A stretch of DNA of 64,000 nt from Diphasiastrum complanatum (GCA_029204225.1 CM055094.1:26982541-27046540), one strand, 5' to 3'. Counted from the stretch's first letter, positions 45,732-58,045 are shown. Translations and numbers: made by a program. Notes: generated by a model not told the origin, from the letters alone.

Positions 45732-46500
45732 CTGGACAACGCGTTGGGGACCTCCTCTATCGCTGCGTGAATGATGTCGTAAATGTACTCGGCCGAATGC
45801 ACTCTCCCTGCCTCGGAGGCGTCGATGCTGCGCAAGAACATGGAACCGTAACAACTAGAAACAATCACGTTGATGAGAGGACGTCTGCGACGATCAGTCC
45901 ACCCATCAGCCATTATGGAACAGCCGTATCTATCCCAAGCCTCATGCAGTGCGGCCAGTCTCTCTCTGACTGATGCAACCCGGTCCTGGAGCAAAGGGCC
46001 GCGTAGTGCGTCGGCTGTGGGTGGTGTGTAGCCAGGCCCGCAGACTGCAACTTTCGAGATAGCCTCTCAAAAGATGCGGGATGATGCCATGATAAAGGGG
46101 AGGTTCAGGTCATAGAACATCTGTGCTATGGTCTTGGTGGCCTCTCTGTGCTGTCCCTCTCTGAAAGATCCCGGCATGGACATCTGTCTGGTGCCTCGGG
46201 ATGTGGATGGCTGGGAGGATGTGGATGGACGAGGCGGATCTGGAGGTGGTGGCATAGGTGCAGGTGCGGAAGCGGAGGATGTGGACGGGCCGTGCAGATC
46301 TGACGGTGATGGCAGAGGCGTAGGTGCAGCAGTGGAGGCTGTGGATCCATGGGGAGTACTGGCGGAGGGGGTACGGGTGGCTGTAGCGGAGGCGGTGGCG
46401 GGTGCAGATGCGACGGTGGGGGAGGTGGCGCTGGGTGTACCAGTGGCAGGGGCGGTGGCAGTGGGTGCACCAGTGGAAATAGAGTCCGCGGCATCTGTGG
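45732..46500 (-). pseudogene. hAT Pro/Ser-rich linker and DUF659 start
   Basis: A long frame (phase shared by 46495 and 46255) has PPPPDPPRPSTSSQPSTSRG, then TIAQMFYDLNLPFIMASSRI, a TGA at 46067, then GPGYTPPTADALRG, YGCSIMADGWTDRRRRPLIN and RVHSAEYIYDIIHAAIEEV. S-I-M-A-D-G-W-T-D-x-R is the DUF659 signature with the first catalytic Asp. The donor is CCAG|GTATAA at 45732/45731. Confidence 0.8.
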
Positions 46501-46526
46501 ACGGCTCGTCGGGCTCAGCAGCTGGC

Positions 46527-46726
46527 TCAGAATATGTGTCGATAATGCGAGCCCTCGCTGCTACAAACGCCGATCCTGTAGCGTCCCCCCGTGGATCGGA
46601 CTCGCAACCCCCCCAGATGTGCTCGAACTCGAGAGGCGTTCCGTGTGAACTGCTTTCGACAAAAAGGGCAACGCCACTTTTTGTCGGGCATCACCTCCAC
46701 CTCATCCCAAATGGGACGAGCAGCCA

Positions 46727-46727
<1 letters not shown>
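46527..46727 (-). pseudogene. hAT BED zinc finger exon part
   Basis: MAARPIWDEVEVMPDKKWRC starts at 46727, followed by PFCRKQFTRNASRVRAHLGG: a C-x2-C...H BED finger (C-P-F-C, then H of R-A-H-L). Such fingers bind the transposon ends. A 7-G run at 46608-46614 shifts the frame; with six the linker frame would follow directly. Confidence 0.8.
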
Positions 46728-46728
<1 letters not shown>

Positions 46729-46811
<83 letters not shown>

Positions 46812-46820
46812 CACACACAC
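46729..46820. repeat. (TC)n then (AC)n microsatellite in the hAT upstream region
   Basis: About 80 bases of TC and about 12 of AC. More CT/CA-rich sequence follows to 47110. The region 46853-46866 also contains CCCTAAACCCTAAAC, two telomere-like units (telobox). Confidence 0.95.
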
Positions 46821-47159
46821 AGAAGCACGCAAATCCAATATCTCTCTCCCACCCTAAACCCTAAACACACACCATGTCTCGTACACGCGTGCACACACAC
46901 AAATCCTCTCTCTCTTCGTCCCTCACACTCTCTGTCTCTTCCTCTCTCTCTCACACACACAAATCGCCGTACACACACACATCTATATGCTCAACAATCA
47001 TCACACACACACAAACACCATAGCACTCTCTCTCTCTCTCTCTCACTCTCTCTCTCACTCTATGCCTCTCCCTCATTCACTCTCTCTCTCCCTCTCCCGC
47101 CCTCTTTCTCTCCTCTCGGGCTTCAGGCTTCTGCGAACTGTTCCGCAGTGCCTGTGCCT

Positions 47160-47280
47160 TTTGTTTTTTTTTTTTTTTTTTTAAAAAAAAACGCGTCCAG
47201 CCCAAAAAAAAAAAAATTTAAAAAAAAGGACGCGTCCGACCCCGCGTCCAGGGGTCGGACGCGGGCATTCTGGCCTGGAC
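47160..47280. repeat. Poly-T/poly-A and GC-rich palindromic segment
   Basis: A T19 run and A-runs are followed by GGACGCGTCC (47228-47237) and CCGCGTCCAGGGGTCGGACG in tandem inverted order. It borders a (TA)n tract. Candidate outer end of the hAT element. Confidence 0.5.
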
Positions 47281-47292
47281 TCTCATGTCTAT

Positions 47293-47293
<1 letters not shown>

Positions 47294-47353
<60 letters not shown>
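47294..47353. repeat. (TA)n microsatellite
   Basis: Pure TA for about 60 bases. Confidence 0.98.
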
Positions 47354-47354
<1 letters not shown>

Positions 47355-47572
47355 CCGTAATTTCTCTAAAACAACAATCATTTGGATCAACTTTCTAACT
47401 CACGACATTTGAAAAGAACCTGCACATTAACATTGTTGGGAAGTTCCGTAACTCCATTTGCGTATCTTTAATTAGAAAAGTATCAATTTTTTACTTAAAG
47501 AAACCCTAAAATTCAAACCCATTATAAATTTGAGGTCACAGCATAAAAATGATTAAGAATGAAGATATTTAC

Positions 47573-47815
47573 CTGAATGCAACCATTGTCACGCGCAGAA
47601 AACAAAAGGTCATATTTGGAAAACATGGCTAAAGCTCGAATGGCACCAAAAGAAAGTGATGTTGCATCATCCAAAACTGACAACGGGCTATGATCACCCC
47701 GCCACCACATACGTATTGAACCATCCCAACTCCCACTGAATAAGATCTCTTTATCAATCAGAAGAGATGAGACCGCTCCTTTATGGCCTTCCATAGTAGC
47801 AACAAGTGTATGTTC
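47573..47815 (-). CDS. WD40-repeat protein, exon 3 of those seen
   Basis: The acceptor ATTTCGTAG ends at 47816 and the donor CAG|GTAAAT starts at 47572. The 243 bases code 81 residues in phase 0: EHTLVATMEGHKGAVSSLLI, DKEILFSGSWDGSIRMWWRG, then SFGAIRALAMFSKYDLLFSA and RDNGCIQ. It contains one full WD40 repeat with its G-H and ending M-W and most of the next. The previous exon ends VWSTK and so joins as VWSTK|EHTLVATMEGH, the classic repeat transition. Confidence 0.88.
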
Positions 47816-50039
47816 CTACGAAATAAAATGTGAGGAATCCTCAGTATGTCTCGCTTTATCATATGCTTCATTATCATGGATAGCATCAAATATGTCACTA
47901 CAAAAGAATAGAATAGAGGTACTTCAAAAGTTTGTCTTCGTATATACTTAACAACTACATATCGGTAGAAACTTGAACTAGAAGTACCCATGTTGATCTC
48001 AAAATCGCACTAGTATTTTTGTCAGTGCAAGTCAACCCCCACATTATGGAAACCAGAAAACTTGTTAGAATGTTAGAATCATAGACTTGGCATCCTATTC
48101 TTTTAGCCTTCAACATTGATCTCATTGATTCCTATAGGAATTCACAAAAAAATTTCAAAGTTGGAAAAAAACGTTCCTACTCCAATATAGCAAGCAAACA
48201 TTTGGAATAAAAACATAAAGTGTCTTTGAGATAAATAAGGGAAATAGTATAACAAGAAAGAATAAAACCAAGACCAAGGGTATTGGTAGTTTTGATATTG
48301 AAATTGTTTATTTCATTCACCATCTTTTAATCTATGCTTAAAAGAAATGACTTCCTTATTATACATTATTGTCTAGTGACAAATAACTAACCTCAACTAA
48401 TTTGTCAATTAAGCCTTTTTATTATTCAATCTAGTAGATTGAGTCCTACAATTGCCAAGCTATTCATTCTTCACTCTTTGTATCCAACTTCCATCCAACG
48501 TGTGCAAACTTAAAAACCTCCATCTTGTAGGTAGGACATTAAATGGTCAAAAGGCTACCATAATAAGGTACCGTAATGAGATCTTCATTATGGCAAGCAT
48601 AGATATCTACTTAACATGATAGCAGATTGTGGCCTACGAATTATGCTATCTTGACACTTGGGTCATAAGAGGCTGACACTACCTTTTGCAATTCCTTGTT
48701 TATTTTGATGAAGATACTTGAATGTAGCTCCTACTTGTACTCGACAAGACCACAAGAGAGTTAAAATTTCAATCTCTCAATTGTAATACAAGCAAAGTCA
48801 CTGTGTAGATTAAGAACATAAACATTATACTAAAAAGCATGACAAAATTATTTGTTCTTGATAGATTCTTTTGATATCAATAGCCTACATACTAGATGTA
48901 TACAGAAGTGGAATCACCTCCATCATAGAAGGGATCTACCAATGGTCCTCTAAGCCTACTTGAAGAATGGAAATACAATTGTCCAACCTATCCTTAACTA
49001 GATCTCGGTAGGCACAGGGTATGCATAGGGCCAAGAATGGCCAAGCACATGTATATACAATCACTCTTTAGATAGACCATTCCACAAAAAAACATACATA
49101 CCCAAAGTAAGTTAATTGGGATCAATTATTATAGAAGAAGTCAAATTTCCCAAACATAACTTGCAGTTATTCCAAGCCAATAGCTCCATAAATAGCAATC
49201 TTAATACCTATGTCTTGTTAGCCACAGTGAACATCGCAGCCTCCGCATTAAACCTCAACCTAATTGTCATTACATCAGGACTAAAGTGTGTGCATAGAAG
49301 CGAGAACTTCATAGTGCTACTTTTGCATATGATGCACTCTTCTCCAAGTGTGTTTATGATGCAAACTTTTCCAATTGCCATCATCCCTCTAACCTACCTT
49401 TCTTACAAACCCCACAAGCAATTATCAAACTTCACTAGCTTTTCTGAAAAACCCAACTTACACTTTCCACTAAAACATTCCTTCAAATCACAATCGGACA
49501 TATAGAATGGCACGATATTTTTAGCCGCTCTATAAGGTGCACAATAGCTTTGATACAGCTTATCAAAACTTGATACTATTCGTCTATAATCTTCAAATAT
49601 CCAAATTGCCAACACAAATTCTCTTGGTATTTGCTAGTATATGCCTTAGCCTCTTTTGAGATCCTTAAAAGCTCCCTTGACATGGTTTCCATACATTGAT
49701 TGGCACATTCATTCTGCCCGTTAGATTCTAGTTGATCGGCTAACTTAGGTTCATCTTAGTGCCTGAATTTTGAAGTAATGATTGCCAAATTTGTCCTTTG
49801 CACAGCTTGATCGCATGTATGTTTTAGATATGCTAAATGAGGAATGGATTAGTATAATAAATACAATTTTCATATATCAGACATAATTTCTAGAAGCCAC
49901 AAAAGATCTTGCTCCATGAAATAAGCAGATATAAAAAAAACTACAACAATAGATTATAGCACTTGATTCCAGAGTTCATGTACAGGATGACTATGCTGCA
50001 CCCACACTACTTGCAAAGGAGAAAAGCAATGTTGCATAC
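47816..50039 (-). other. Intron of the WD40 gene, no gene recognised
   Basis: About 2.2 kb. A minus frame at about 49740-49560 reads ESNGQNECANQCMETMSREL and looks protein-like but matches nothing known to me; a plus frame at 49116-49505 overlaps the neighbourhood. Neither is called. Confidence 0.4.
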
Positions 50040-50306
50040 CTTTGTGGACCACACCTTAATGGTTCTATCCCCGCTGCCACTGTACAGCAATCCACCTGAT
50101 GCCTTTAAAGCTAACACACCTGTATATCGCCAGTCATTATGTTCCTGCCAAATGGCAAGTGGTTCCAAGGAAGAAATATGTGAAGTACTCCACATACAAA
50201 TCTCTCCACCATAATCCCCACTGAAGCAAATCTGCTCATCTTCCTCGACAGTAAGGGCTGTCACCCTTTGGCGATGGGCTTTCCAGATGCTTAGAATAGA
50301 AAAATT
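50040..50306 (-). CDS. WD40-repeat protein, exon 2 of those seen
   Basis: The acceptor CTGGTACAG ends at 50307; the donor AAAG|GTATGC begins at 50039. The 267 bases code 89 residues in phase 0: NFSILSIWKAHRQRVTALTV, ICFSGDYGGEICMW, then DWRYTGVLALKASGGLLYSG and SGDRTIKVWSTK. Two WD40 repeats are complete. No ATG is needed at 50264, because the frame is open upstream to the acceptor. Confidence 0.9.
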
Positions 50307-51419
50307 CTGTACCAGCGATGTACAAGCAAATATTACTTGAAATTCAAAATGAACTACTAAGCCTTTAAGATGCTCACGACTATTGTTGAAAAAGTATCCT
50401 TTAAAATCTAGATTTAGCTAGTACTTCAGATCAGCGGATTGAAACCCCTCAAATCTATGATTTAACTGAAAGTAAGAGTCATAGGACTGATCAAAACTTC
50501 TCATACGTAAGAACATTTCATATGCAAGAACTTCTGAAACTATACCCAACAAAACATGCTAAAAGCTGGAAATTTCATGTCGAGTTTCTTACGTGTACTA
50601 TTACACGCAAGCTTTTGTCTTAAAAGAGGCCAAGTATCCCAGAAAAGCAACTGGATCTACAATAGCAATGGTGTTCCCTCATAATCTGCTAATCATACAA
50701 CTTAAAATTACGATTTTGATACAATCAAGACCACGAAGCCAACAAACCATGCATAGAGGAAATGAAATAATCCATATTCAAATGTGAAAAGCAGGAAGCA
50801 AAGCATAAGCTGACCTTAAAGTATGAATATATAAATTTTCAATTACACTTTACTATCCAAAAACTTAGAAGAGAACTAGAAAGTCATTAAGCTACAATGT
50901 AATTTCTCAATAAGCAATAAATCACCAACTCAAATGAACTTCAAAAAAAGAGTGCGATAGCCTGAAAGAAGAACATCTAAGTGAAATTAAAACAAGTGAT
51001 TAACATTAATAAGCAATAGATAGATAAGGATGGCCTAAATGTCTATTTAGTTCGAGAGAGAAAATTCCTAAGCACTACAGATTACATAGCCACCTCACAA
51101 CTTACGAGTTTCACGTCTTGGTTGAGGGCTCCTTCACAACCTACTAGTTACGACCTACAAGTTCCTATTGAAATAAATGCCTATTTTACCCCTTTTGGCC
51201 TTGTATATTTGTAAGTTGTAAGTTGTGCATATGCCATGACGATATTTATAGATACATTGTGAACCCTGCACCTCTTATGCATATTTAACAAGTAGGTCAA
51301 GTAGGACACTTGGTCCATGTGGGGCCTAGGAGACACCTCATGCATACCCATATAGCATGTCGTACATGTAGGCATTGGTTCAAGTCCTTTGAGGAGTTAA
51401 GTGATAGACAGGAGGTGTC

Positions 51420-52180
51420 CTTGGGTGACAATTTTACACATAAAGCCAGGGCAAGGGCACAGTTCCAGTCGAGCTTTCATTAGGAGAGGTAGAGGTCATC
51501 AAGAATGTCCTTTTTGTACCAGGCCTTGCAAAGAACTTTCTTTTGGTAGGTGCTATCACCAAGCAAAACATGAAAGTTGAATTTGATTTAGCGCAAAGGT
51601 AATAACATGCAGGTCATGGCCAAGGGATTGCAGGAAGATAAATTATACGAGTTATATACAGCTATCCCCAATTAGCAGGCTTATACAGGTAACAAATAAG
51701 ACATCCAATCATTCATTTTATGGGAATTCACCCACAGTCTTCAAATGTGATCTCTCTCATGCAGAGCTTGGGTGACATGCTACAACATCCCTGTATGTGT
51801 GATCAGTGCACAAGAGTAGGTGCAGGTCACATAAAAAAGACCAGCGACACTAGGTCTCATCACTTCCTCAAAGGTGAGGGGCTCTAAATTATACTAAACT
51901 CGTTATAAATATGGTGACCCTCTGTATCCTTGATGAGTTGCATCACTCTTTTATTGCCATCATGATCTCTACAAGTGATCGATCTTTCAAGGGCACACTT
52001 CATCATGAGCCATTCGAGGTTCCTATCCATTGCAAAAAGGTAGGAGATGCTACACTCATAGACTACAAGAAAAAAGCTTCTATTACAGGTTTGGTGATTA
52101 CGAGATCTCCGCTACGTTTTCAGACACTTAGACAGAGTCGTGCAAATAGGAATTGTCTAGCGAGAAATTAAACGAACACA
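51420..52180 (+). pseudogene. Copia protease/pol relic in intron
   Basis: The plus strand reads GKGTVPVELSLGEVEVIKNV, LFVPGLAKNFLLVGAITKQN and MKVEFD, the region between protease and pre-integrase of copia (same block as 16440-16370). Further on only fragments such as SLGDMLQHP are suggestive. Opposite to the host gene. Confidence 0.65.
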
Positions 52181-54530
52181 ACTGGAAAAAATTGTAATCA
52201 AACAAAAAGGACCAAGTCACCTTTAAAAGAAGCAAGCACTTCTCTTGGGTCCTATGTGGTTGTACAACTATGAACATTGACCAAGTAGATGGTTCAGTGA
52301 ACTACAAACATTCCATTTTCAAAGTCAACGCATGTTTTGCCCACTGAAACCCAAGCTGATCACATTTAGAATCTTTGAAAGTGAACTGAAATTGGTGAGT
52401 CTAAAAAAATTATTTAAGAGAGCAACTGCTGCATGTCTCCAATTTGTTAACTGCTCCAAGAAACTGATTTCCGCAACATTCTCCTTCAGGCACTTTGTAA
52501 TTGGCTTGGGAGGACTACGAGCAAAGGAATTGAAAGACATACTTTGAAGTATTGAAATATCTGACAATTTATAAAGAGTTTAATTGGTCAAAATACATTG
52601 TGAACCATCTTGCTACGTAACTTGATCATGTGTTGACATCTTAGCCAATATAAATATGTCCTCAATAATAAGAGGTCAACATTTCCAGAATGAGCCGCAC
52701 AGTGAATTGTGAATGTATTTAGCCAAAAAGCCAGTCGAGTCATGCAGCACAGGCTACCGCAGGCACAGGCTTGCAATACTGGATCTTACATCTTGTGAAT
52801 TTAACAATTCACCTTATCTTTTGTTGATCGCTCATGTCAGTCTCCACTAATGGAGGGCATCCCAAAATGTATTTGCCTAAAACCGTGCATACTAATTTCT
52901 CAAAATTCAAATCAGTTATTTGATGTGTGAAAGTAGAAGTTTGGTTACTCTGAGACTGGTTCCACATGTCCAGCAGTAGTTCTACATAAATCTTCAGGCT
53001 TCTTTCTAATAATGCATGTGAATCAGAAAATTTTTACTCGATATTTGGGAACTAGTGGTGACCTCAAGGTAATAACTGCTTCTGCTGAAGATGCAAGCTA
53101 TAGGTAAATGTGTGCCTCACCATGGAATGAATACAAATGGTACTCATCTGTATGCCAAATCTTAGACGTAAAAACAGTGATGCCAAGTGAATACTTAAAG
53201 TACGTAAACCTGAAAGAAGGGTTGCCTGTACTGCCCAGAAAACTGCATCAAGAGGCATAAGGCTCAAAGTTGGAATTTAAAAAGTGTCGCAATATCTGCA
53301 CCTCAAAAATTATGCAAACTTTCAGGAATGTCCATAGGAATTCATTGCAGTGAGTTTTGTTTTTCTGAACTTTACTGGAAAAAAAGGTAAAGCACTTGTG
53401 TAACTGATGAAGTGATAGAGTACCAACAGCATAATCAAATGAAGAATGGACAAGAAAGGCTAGAAGCTTCATTTAGAAGCTATAGTTGAGTGCTACAAAC
53501 AACATAATTCAAGCCTACGTACTGGTTCTTGATAGACCGACAGAATTGGAAACCGGTTGAAATTGAAATTTTACGTGTAAACAGACAAACCTTGCATGCT
53601 GAAATGCACCAACTCATAAAGAAAAATATCTAGCTTAATCCTGCTTATCTTTCTGTCAGCATATTTCCCTTAGAAGATTGTTGCAGGTTGACATGCAAAA
53701 GCGCAAGTAGGTTAAATCTACATTTGTGGAACCAAGTAGATAGGAGCTTGTTGAAATAACAAATTCTCACATCTAGGATATCAATCATAGTTGCAGTTCG
53801 TTCCGAACAGAATGCTCGTTTTGAAATGGTTTCAAATTTCCCTGTGAGTTCATCGAAACGTTCAAAAAGAAGATCTGATTTCGTCTTTAAAATCAAATAT
53901 TGATAGGGGTGCTTGCAAAAAAGTCGCTTAGGGGTAAAGTAAACCGTCAAAGAAAGGTTTCAAATGGTGCACGGACAGTTCAAGGTTTACACCATTGCAA
54001 CCACATGCAGCCTGTAGCCTGTAGGTTTCAGAAATTATAAAGCTTTCAAAATTATAGATGAGGCTGTTCTAAGACAGAAATGGATGTTTTGAGAGAAACC
54101 TGTCCAATATCCATAAATATTGACATTTTATAAGTCTAAGACCATATGTGCGTGGCAATTGTTCAGGCATGGTATCAAGGGCCGGAACCTTTTGTTCCAT
54201 GGCAGAGTGAAAACCATTTGAAGGGCAAGCCATCCTATCAAAGAGTTGGTTAGTCACGTGTGGTCAAGCTAACTAGAAGAAAGAGAATGTATAACCTAAG
54301 GTAGATATGTATGAATAATGGGCTAAGGGCCATGTAGAAGAGTTTCCTGACGTAGCAGAAAGGTCTTCAATTTAAGTAATATACGTCATTTGGAATCAGT
54401 ATAAGAATGACTTTCCAAAATCTTCACAGTTCCTGCTTGAAAATGGAAAACCCATCATGCATATATCTTTTGTCAAATTTCTCCCTAAAATAGAGACAAA
54501 TTCTTCAAATCTGAATTCTATAAGCCAAAT

Positions 54531-54771
54531 TCAGGTCATACTCAAGAATTTTCTAGCCAGCTGCAACTTTGCAGGATGTCAATTGAGCACCAATTAGACT
54601 GTATAGTCAAATGAAGCAATCTACAGCCATTCGAGTCAGTTTGCTGGAATTCAGGTCATAGTCTAGAATTTTCTACCCAGATGCAACTTAGCATGATGTC
54701 AATTGAGCATCAATTAGACTTTATGGACAAGTTGAAGCAATTTACAGCCATTCCAATCAGCTTGCCGGCTG
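54531..54771. repeat. Tandem duplication, two units of about 120 bp
   Basis: ATTCAGGTCATA begins each unit (54531 and about 54652). Blocks GATGTCAATTGAGCA and TTACAGCCATTC-like follow in both. About 12 percent divergence by eye. Confidence 0.8.
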
Positions 54772-55646
54772 TAAAAGGTGTTCTAGCACATAAAAAGGGC
54801 TTAAAACACCCAGCAGCAAGCTTGATTATCTTTCTAGAAAGAAATCATTAATAATTTGCTGCTAGAGATTTATCATGACACAGCCAAGGAGAGTTTAAAT
54901 ATCGGGGCCCATCTTCATGTATTCCTATAAGGAATAATGGCATCAATGAAACTCAAAATGGAGAATCAGGAGGGAAAATGTACCAACACCCAAAAAAGGA
55001 TCCCTTAAAACTTAAAAGCTTGCAGAAATGGGGAAGGGCAAAAAACTTGCAGAGCTTTCCATTCTAGCAACTTCTAATAGCTCTTTCCCACAAGGACCTT
55101 AGTTCAGGTTGTCAGGAACCAGAATCAACAACCCCACAGTAGTTTCGTTTCTTTAATTTATAGTTGTACATTAGTATCCCTTTTCATGAGAGGTTCAGAA
55201 TAAACATAATGCACCACATCTAAAATAGTGGACACCCAAGCATGCTAAAAACACAATGAAATTGTGTGTGTTTCGCCTGGTAACTAGTAGCACTATGTCA
55301 TTAAGTTTGTAAGAACCATGACAGTTACATAGTGCCATACAATTTCATAGACTCCATAATGACCCTCAACAAAATCTGAAAAATGACAGGTAGCCAGAAA
55401 CTGCTGCCAGTTTTCAGAACCCTAATCAAGATACCCTTTCACAGCATTCAACATGCAAAAGAGTGCCCTTACATTTAGCATCCTGACGTGACAGACTTGG
55501 TGTAGAAAGTGGAGAAAGTACTAGTCCATGGCCATTCATGGATAATGCTTACAAATCTTCCAAAACCGTTAAAAGAAACAAGTCTTCATAGAGAATTTCT
55601 ATCATGCTTCAGCAAGAAAAGCTATTACGAAGGCATAAGGCGTTAC

Positions 55647-55702
55647 TTGAATCGACCAAACATGAATAGTTTTGTCAAAGGAAGCACTGAGCAAATAATC
55701 AC
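55647..55702 (-). CDS. WD40-repeat protein, exon 1 of those seen
   Basis: The acceptor GATTTTGCAG ends at 55703 and the donor CAA|GTAACG starts at 55646. The 56 bases start with two bases of a split Gly codon and read DYLLSASFDKTIHVWSIQ, the last half of a WD40 blade ending in V-W. Joined to exon 2 it gives HVWSIQ|NFSILSIWKAH, a normal repeat boundary. The family forms beta-propellers that act as protein-binding platforms. Five exons give 269 codons. The series recalls plant WD40 proteins fused to RING or kinase domains (for example At1g21651-like), an unverified guess. Exons further 5' were not found; a LINE sits immediately upstream. Confidence 0.8.
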
Positions 55703-56261
55703 CTGCAAAATCCACCAAAAAAAGATATAATTCATTAACATGCAAACAACATACTTATAATCTCACAAGCAAATTATCAGGTGGTAAGTCCAATTAGTGA
55801 AGTCTCAAAAACACATAAGAGATTGCATATTCAACAAGCAAACAAATTTCTCTGCTCTAATTTTGAAGATTCTAAAATTTGGAAGATTGTTTCCCATAAA
55901 GATCTGAACACAAAATGCAGCTGTATATCATCTGAAAGTATTTCCAGGTTTCACTCTTACTTGATATCGTCTACAACAATGCAGAGAGAGACAACACAGC
56001 AAGGAAGACTTATCTATTGATGGGGTGTCACAATAACTCAAAGTGCCCAGAACCTGCAAGCTTGTCTATTGTTCTTTGATACTTTTAAGCTTAATCCAGT
56101 GTAGTTCGGTTTACGGGTATAAGGTTCTTCTGATGAAGAGTAGATGCTATTAGGGGCAGGTGAAGGTGATGATGAAGGAGGAGAAGAAAAAAGAAGAAGA
56201 TGAGGAAGAGGAAGGAGGGGGGGGGCGCGGAGGGAGGCGTGAGCTCCCCCTTGTTTTCCGT
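55703..56261. other. No gene seen
   Basis: AT-rich, then a GGAGGAGAAG-rich tract (56160-56250). An upstream WD40 exon would be expected here or beyond the LINE, but I could not identify it. Confidence 0.4.
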
Positions 56262-56805
56262 ACCATAGAGAGAGAGAGAGAGAGAGATTGAGATTTATTA
56301 ATGTCTATCCAGTACCCGTACGCACAAAAGACAAAATACAATACATACAAGATAGGAGCAATGTCCATATGCGGACTTATTTCTGAAGAAACTATCTCTC
56401 TACCAAAAGTCAACTGATGAAAAAAAAATGAATCAACAATCTCTCATCATGCAAGAAGGAGATGCAAGAGCTTAACCTCCCACTCTGCTGAGGCACAAAG
56501 GCAAGAGCTTAACCACCCACTCTACTGAGGCAACCACTAAAGAAAAACCAAAACACTAAGTGACTGATCTGAAAAAACGAGTGATAGGCTGTGAGGTGTG
56601 CCCTGAAGGCTGATGAGCGGCTTGATGAGATGTTGAGGGCCGCCGTGAGGCTCTACCTAACGATGATGAACGGGCTGCTGCAGGTCTCGGTCTAGTAGAT
56701 GATCGCTGAGTCTTCACAGCCTGTCGTGTCGGGATATCAATCTCATATATATCCTCTCTATCCCTCTTCTGTAAGAAGAGTGTAATGAGAATCTGGCTAT
56801 AAACA

Positions 56806-57135
56806 TCATCTGCCTCCGAAGGTGAAAGAGCCAAGGGATAGAGGAGTGTCTCTGTAGAGACAATAATAACGGCCTCTGATCTCATAATAGATAGGACATC
56901 TAAAGATAAAATGTGACTCATCCTCCACCTCATGCATCGAGCATAACTGGCATATCCGATATGGCCTAGGGGTATCAGTATAACGGCCCGTCTCAATAGC
57001 AAGCTGATGTGAGGAGACACGAAGCTGCCCAATACGGTAACGCAGACCATATGATAAAGTTTGTGAAAGATACGACGGTAGGATAGGTAACCCCATACCA
57101 TCCAGCTGTAGAAAATGAGTGTCGTAAGAATGCAT
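56806..57135 (-). pseudogene. LINE C-terminal domain with CCHC-like finger
   Basis: The frame reads LRYRIGQLRVSSHQLAIETG, RYTDTPRPYRICQLCSMHEV and EDESHFIFRCPIYYEIRGRY. The R-x-G-x-H-x-L-x-x-x-x-G-R...C-x2-C...E-D-E-x-H-F-x-x-x-C pattern is common to the end of plant RTE/L1 ORF2 proteins. Confidence 0.8.
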
Positions 57136-57245
57136 CTTGACCCTCTCTGGATCTAGCTATGACCACACTGTCTGGATATAGCTACGATAAAGCTGACGCC
57201 GAATATAGGTATGAGTCCCGTTAGGGAGAGCTGATATAGATACCC

Positions 57246-57620
57246 CTAGCGGCTAAGAAACTCAGAGACATCCTCAAAACATGACGACTTAGCCTGCTGA
57301 TTATAACTAAACCGAGAGGAAGTGTAAGCAGCAACTAGATACCGGGTAGTATCCATATCGGCTAGCCTATGTAAGAACATGACAATCCGGAACATAGCCT
57401 CAACAACCATAGGTGGAGATGCAAACTCTGCTAGTATAATGTCATGAGGAACCGAGGCCTTTGCATGGATCATCCAGCCAAGCATGATAATCTGCAATTG
57501 AGTGATGTCTCTCCAAGTACCCATAGATAGCCCAAGGCACCAAACTTTCGTTGAATACATAGCCACCGGCGAAACCATAATAGAAAAGAGCAAACACCGT
57601 GTGGTACAAAGTCTCTCCAT
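57246..57620 (-). pseudogene. LINE ORF2 connector region
   Basis: Frame with MERLCTTRCLLFSIMVSPVA and MYSTKVWCLGLSMGTWRDI. It matches the region after the RT palm in RTE-like elements (L-F-x-x-x-V-x-P-V-x-L-Y-G-x-E-V-W-G). Confidence 0.65.
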
Positions 57621-57724
57621 CTAAACAAGAGTTGTGTGCCCCTTACCTAGGCGAGCTGTGGATGCTGGTCTAAAAGTAAGCAGAGGACCGGAAAAAAGAA
57701 CTCCAAGATAAGTATAAGAGGCAA

Positions 57725-58045
57725 CTATCTCCGACTGATGTCCATCATGAGATCATCATGCATATGCTGCCTATTGGTGTTGAAAACCATGACTTTGGTC
57801 TTAGAGATATTGACCATCAATGCCCATGTTGACAAGGTGTCTCTGAAGCCCTCTAGATGAGGTAGATAACAAGAGAATATCATCAGCATATAAGAGAATA
57901 GGCATGACAATGTCTGCAAGAGGACAACCATCACCACCCTCTTCTTTGATAATCCGCTCAAGATCATCGATATAGAGAGTAGGAGACAAGGGGCAGCCCT
58001 ACTTCACACCAACTGTACTATGAATCGGAGGTGACCAACCTGTAC
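57725..58045 (-). pseudogene. LINE reverse transcriptase palm
   Basis: GVK-stop-GCPLSPTLYIDDLERI, then PILLYADDILLLS in one frame, and DTLSTWALMVNISKTKVMVF in the next. The homologous part of the 37 kb LINE reads GVKQGCPLSPTLFGLYIHEL. Confidence 0.85.

Larger units (their letters stand above)
43792..46727 (-). mobile_element. hAT-superfamily transposase gene, nearly complete
   Basis: The minus strand gives, in order, a BED zinc finger, a Pro/Ser-rich linker, a DUF659-type catalytic start, the catalytic DTSNCRGMG block, an alpha-helical insert and the hAT C-terminal dimerisation domain, with an acidic tail. It has several introns with GT-AG borders. I see three lesions: a 7-G run at 46608-46614 that breaks the frame, an in-frame TGA at 46067, and a frame change near 45120. 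It lies in the 10.5 kb intron of the WD40 gene in the same orientation. Composition is clearly GC-richer than the surroundings. Confidence 0.85.
50307..55646 (-). other. Large intron of the WD40 gene
   Basis: About 5.3 kb with consensus borders. It holds a copia relic (51420-52180) and a tandem duplication (54531-54771). Otherwise no gene seen; frames up to 101 codons (53645-53950) lack motifs. Confidence 0.6.

Noticed and set aside
46128-47354. A 408-codon plus-strand frame, the longest in the window
   Set aside because: It is antisense to the hAT linker and BED exon and continues through TC, AC and TA microsatellites. The Gly/Ala/Val-rich and (SL)n composition is what these repeats give in any frame.
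49116-49505. 129-codon plus frame in the 2.2 kb intron
   Set aside because: Hydrophobic but without signal or membrane pattern of a known family, and overlapped by minus frames.
53064-53267. Possible extra WD40 exon (minus)
   Set aside because: A short DEYHLYSFH-like piece ends at a GT, but no repeat pattern (GH...WD) is seen, and exon 1 already joins exon 2 in phase.
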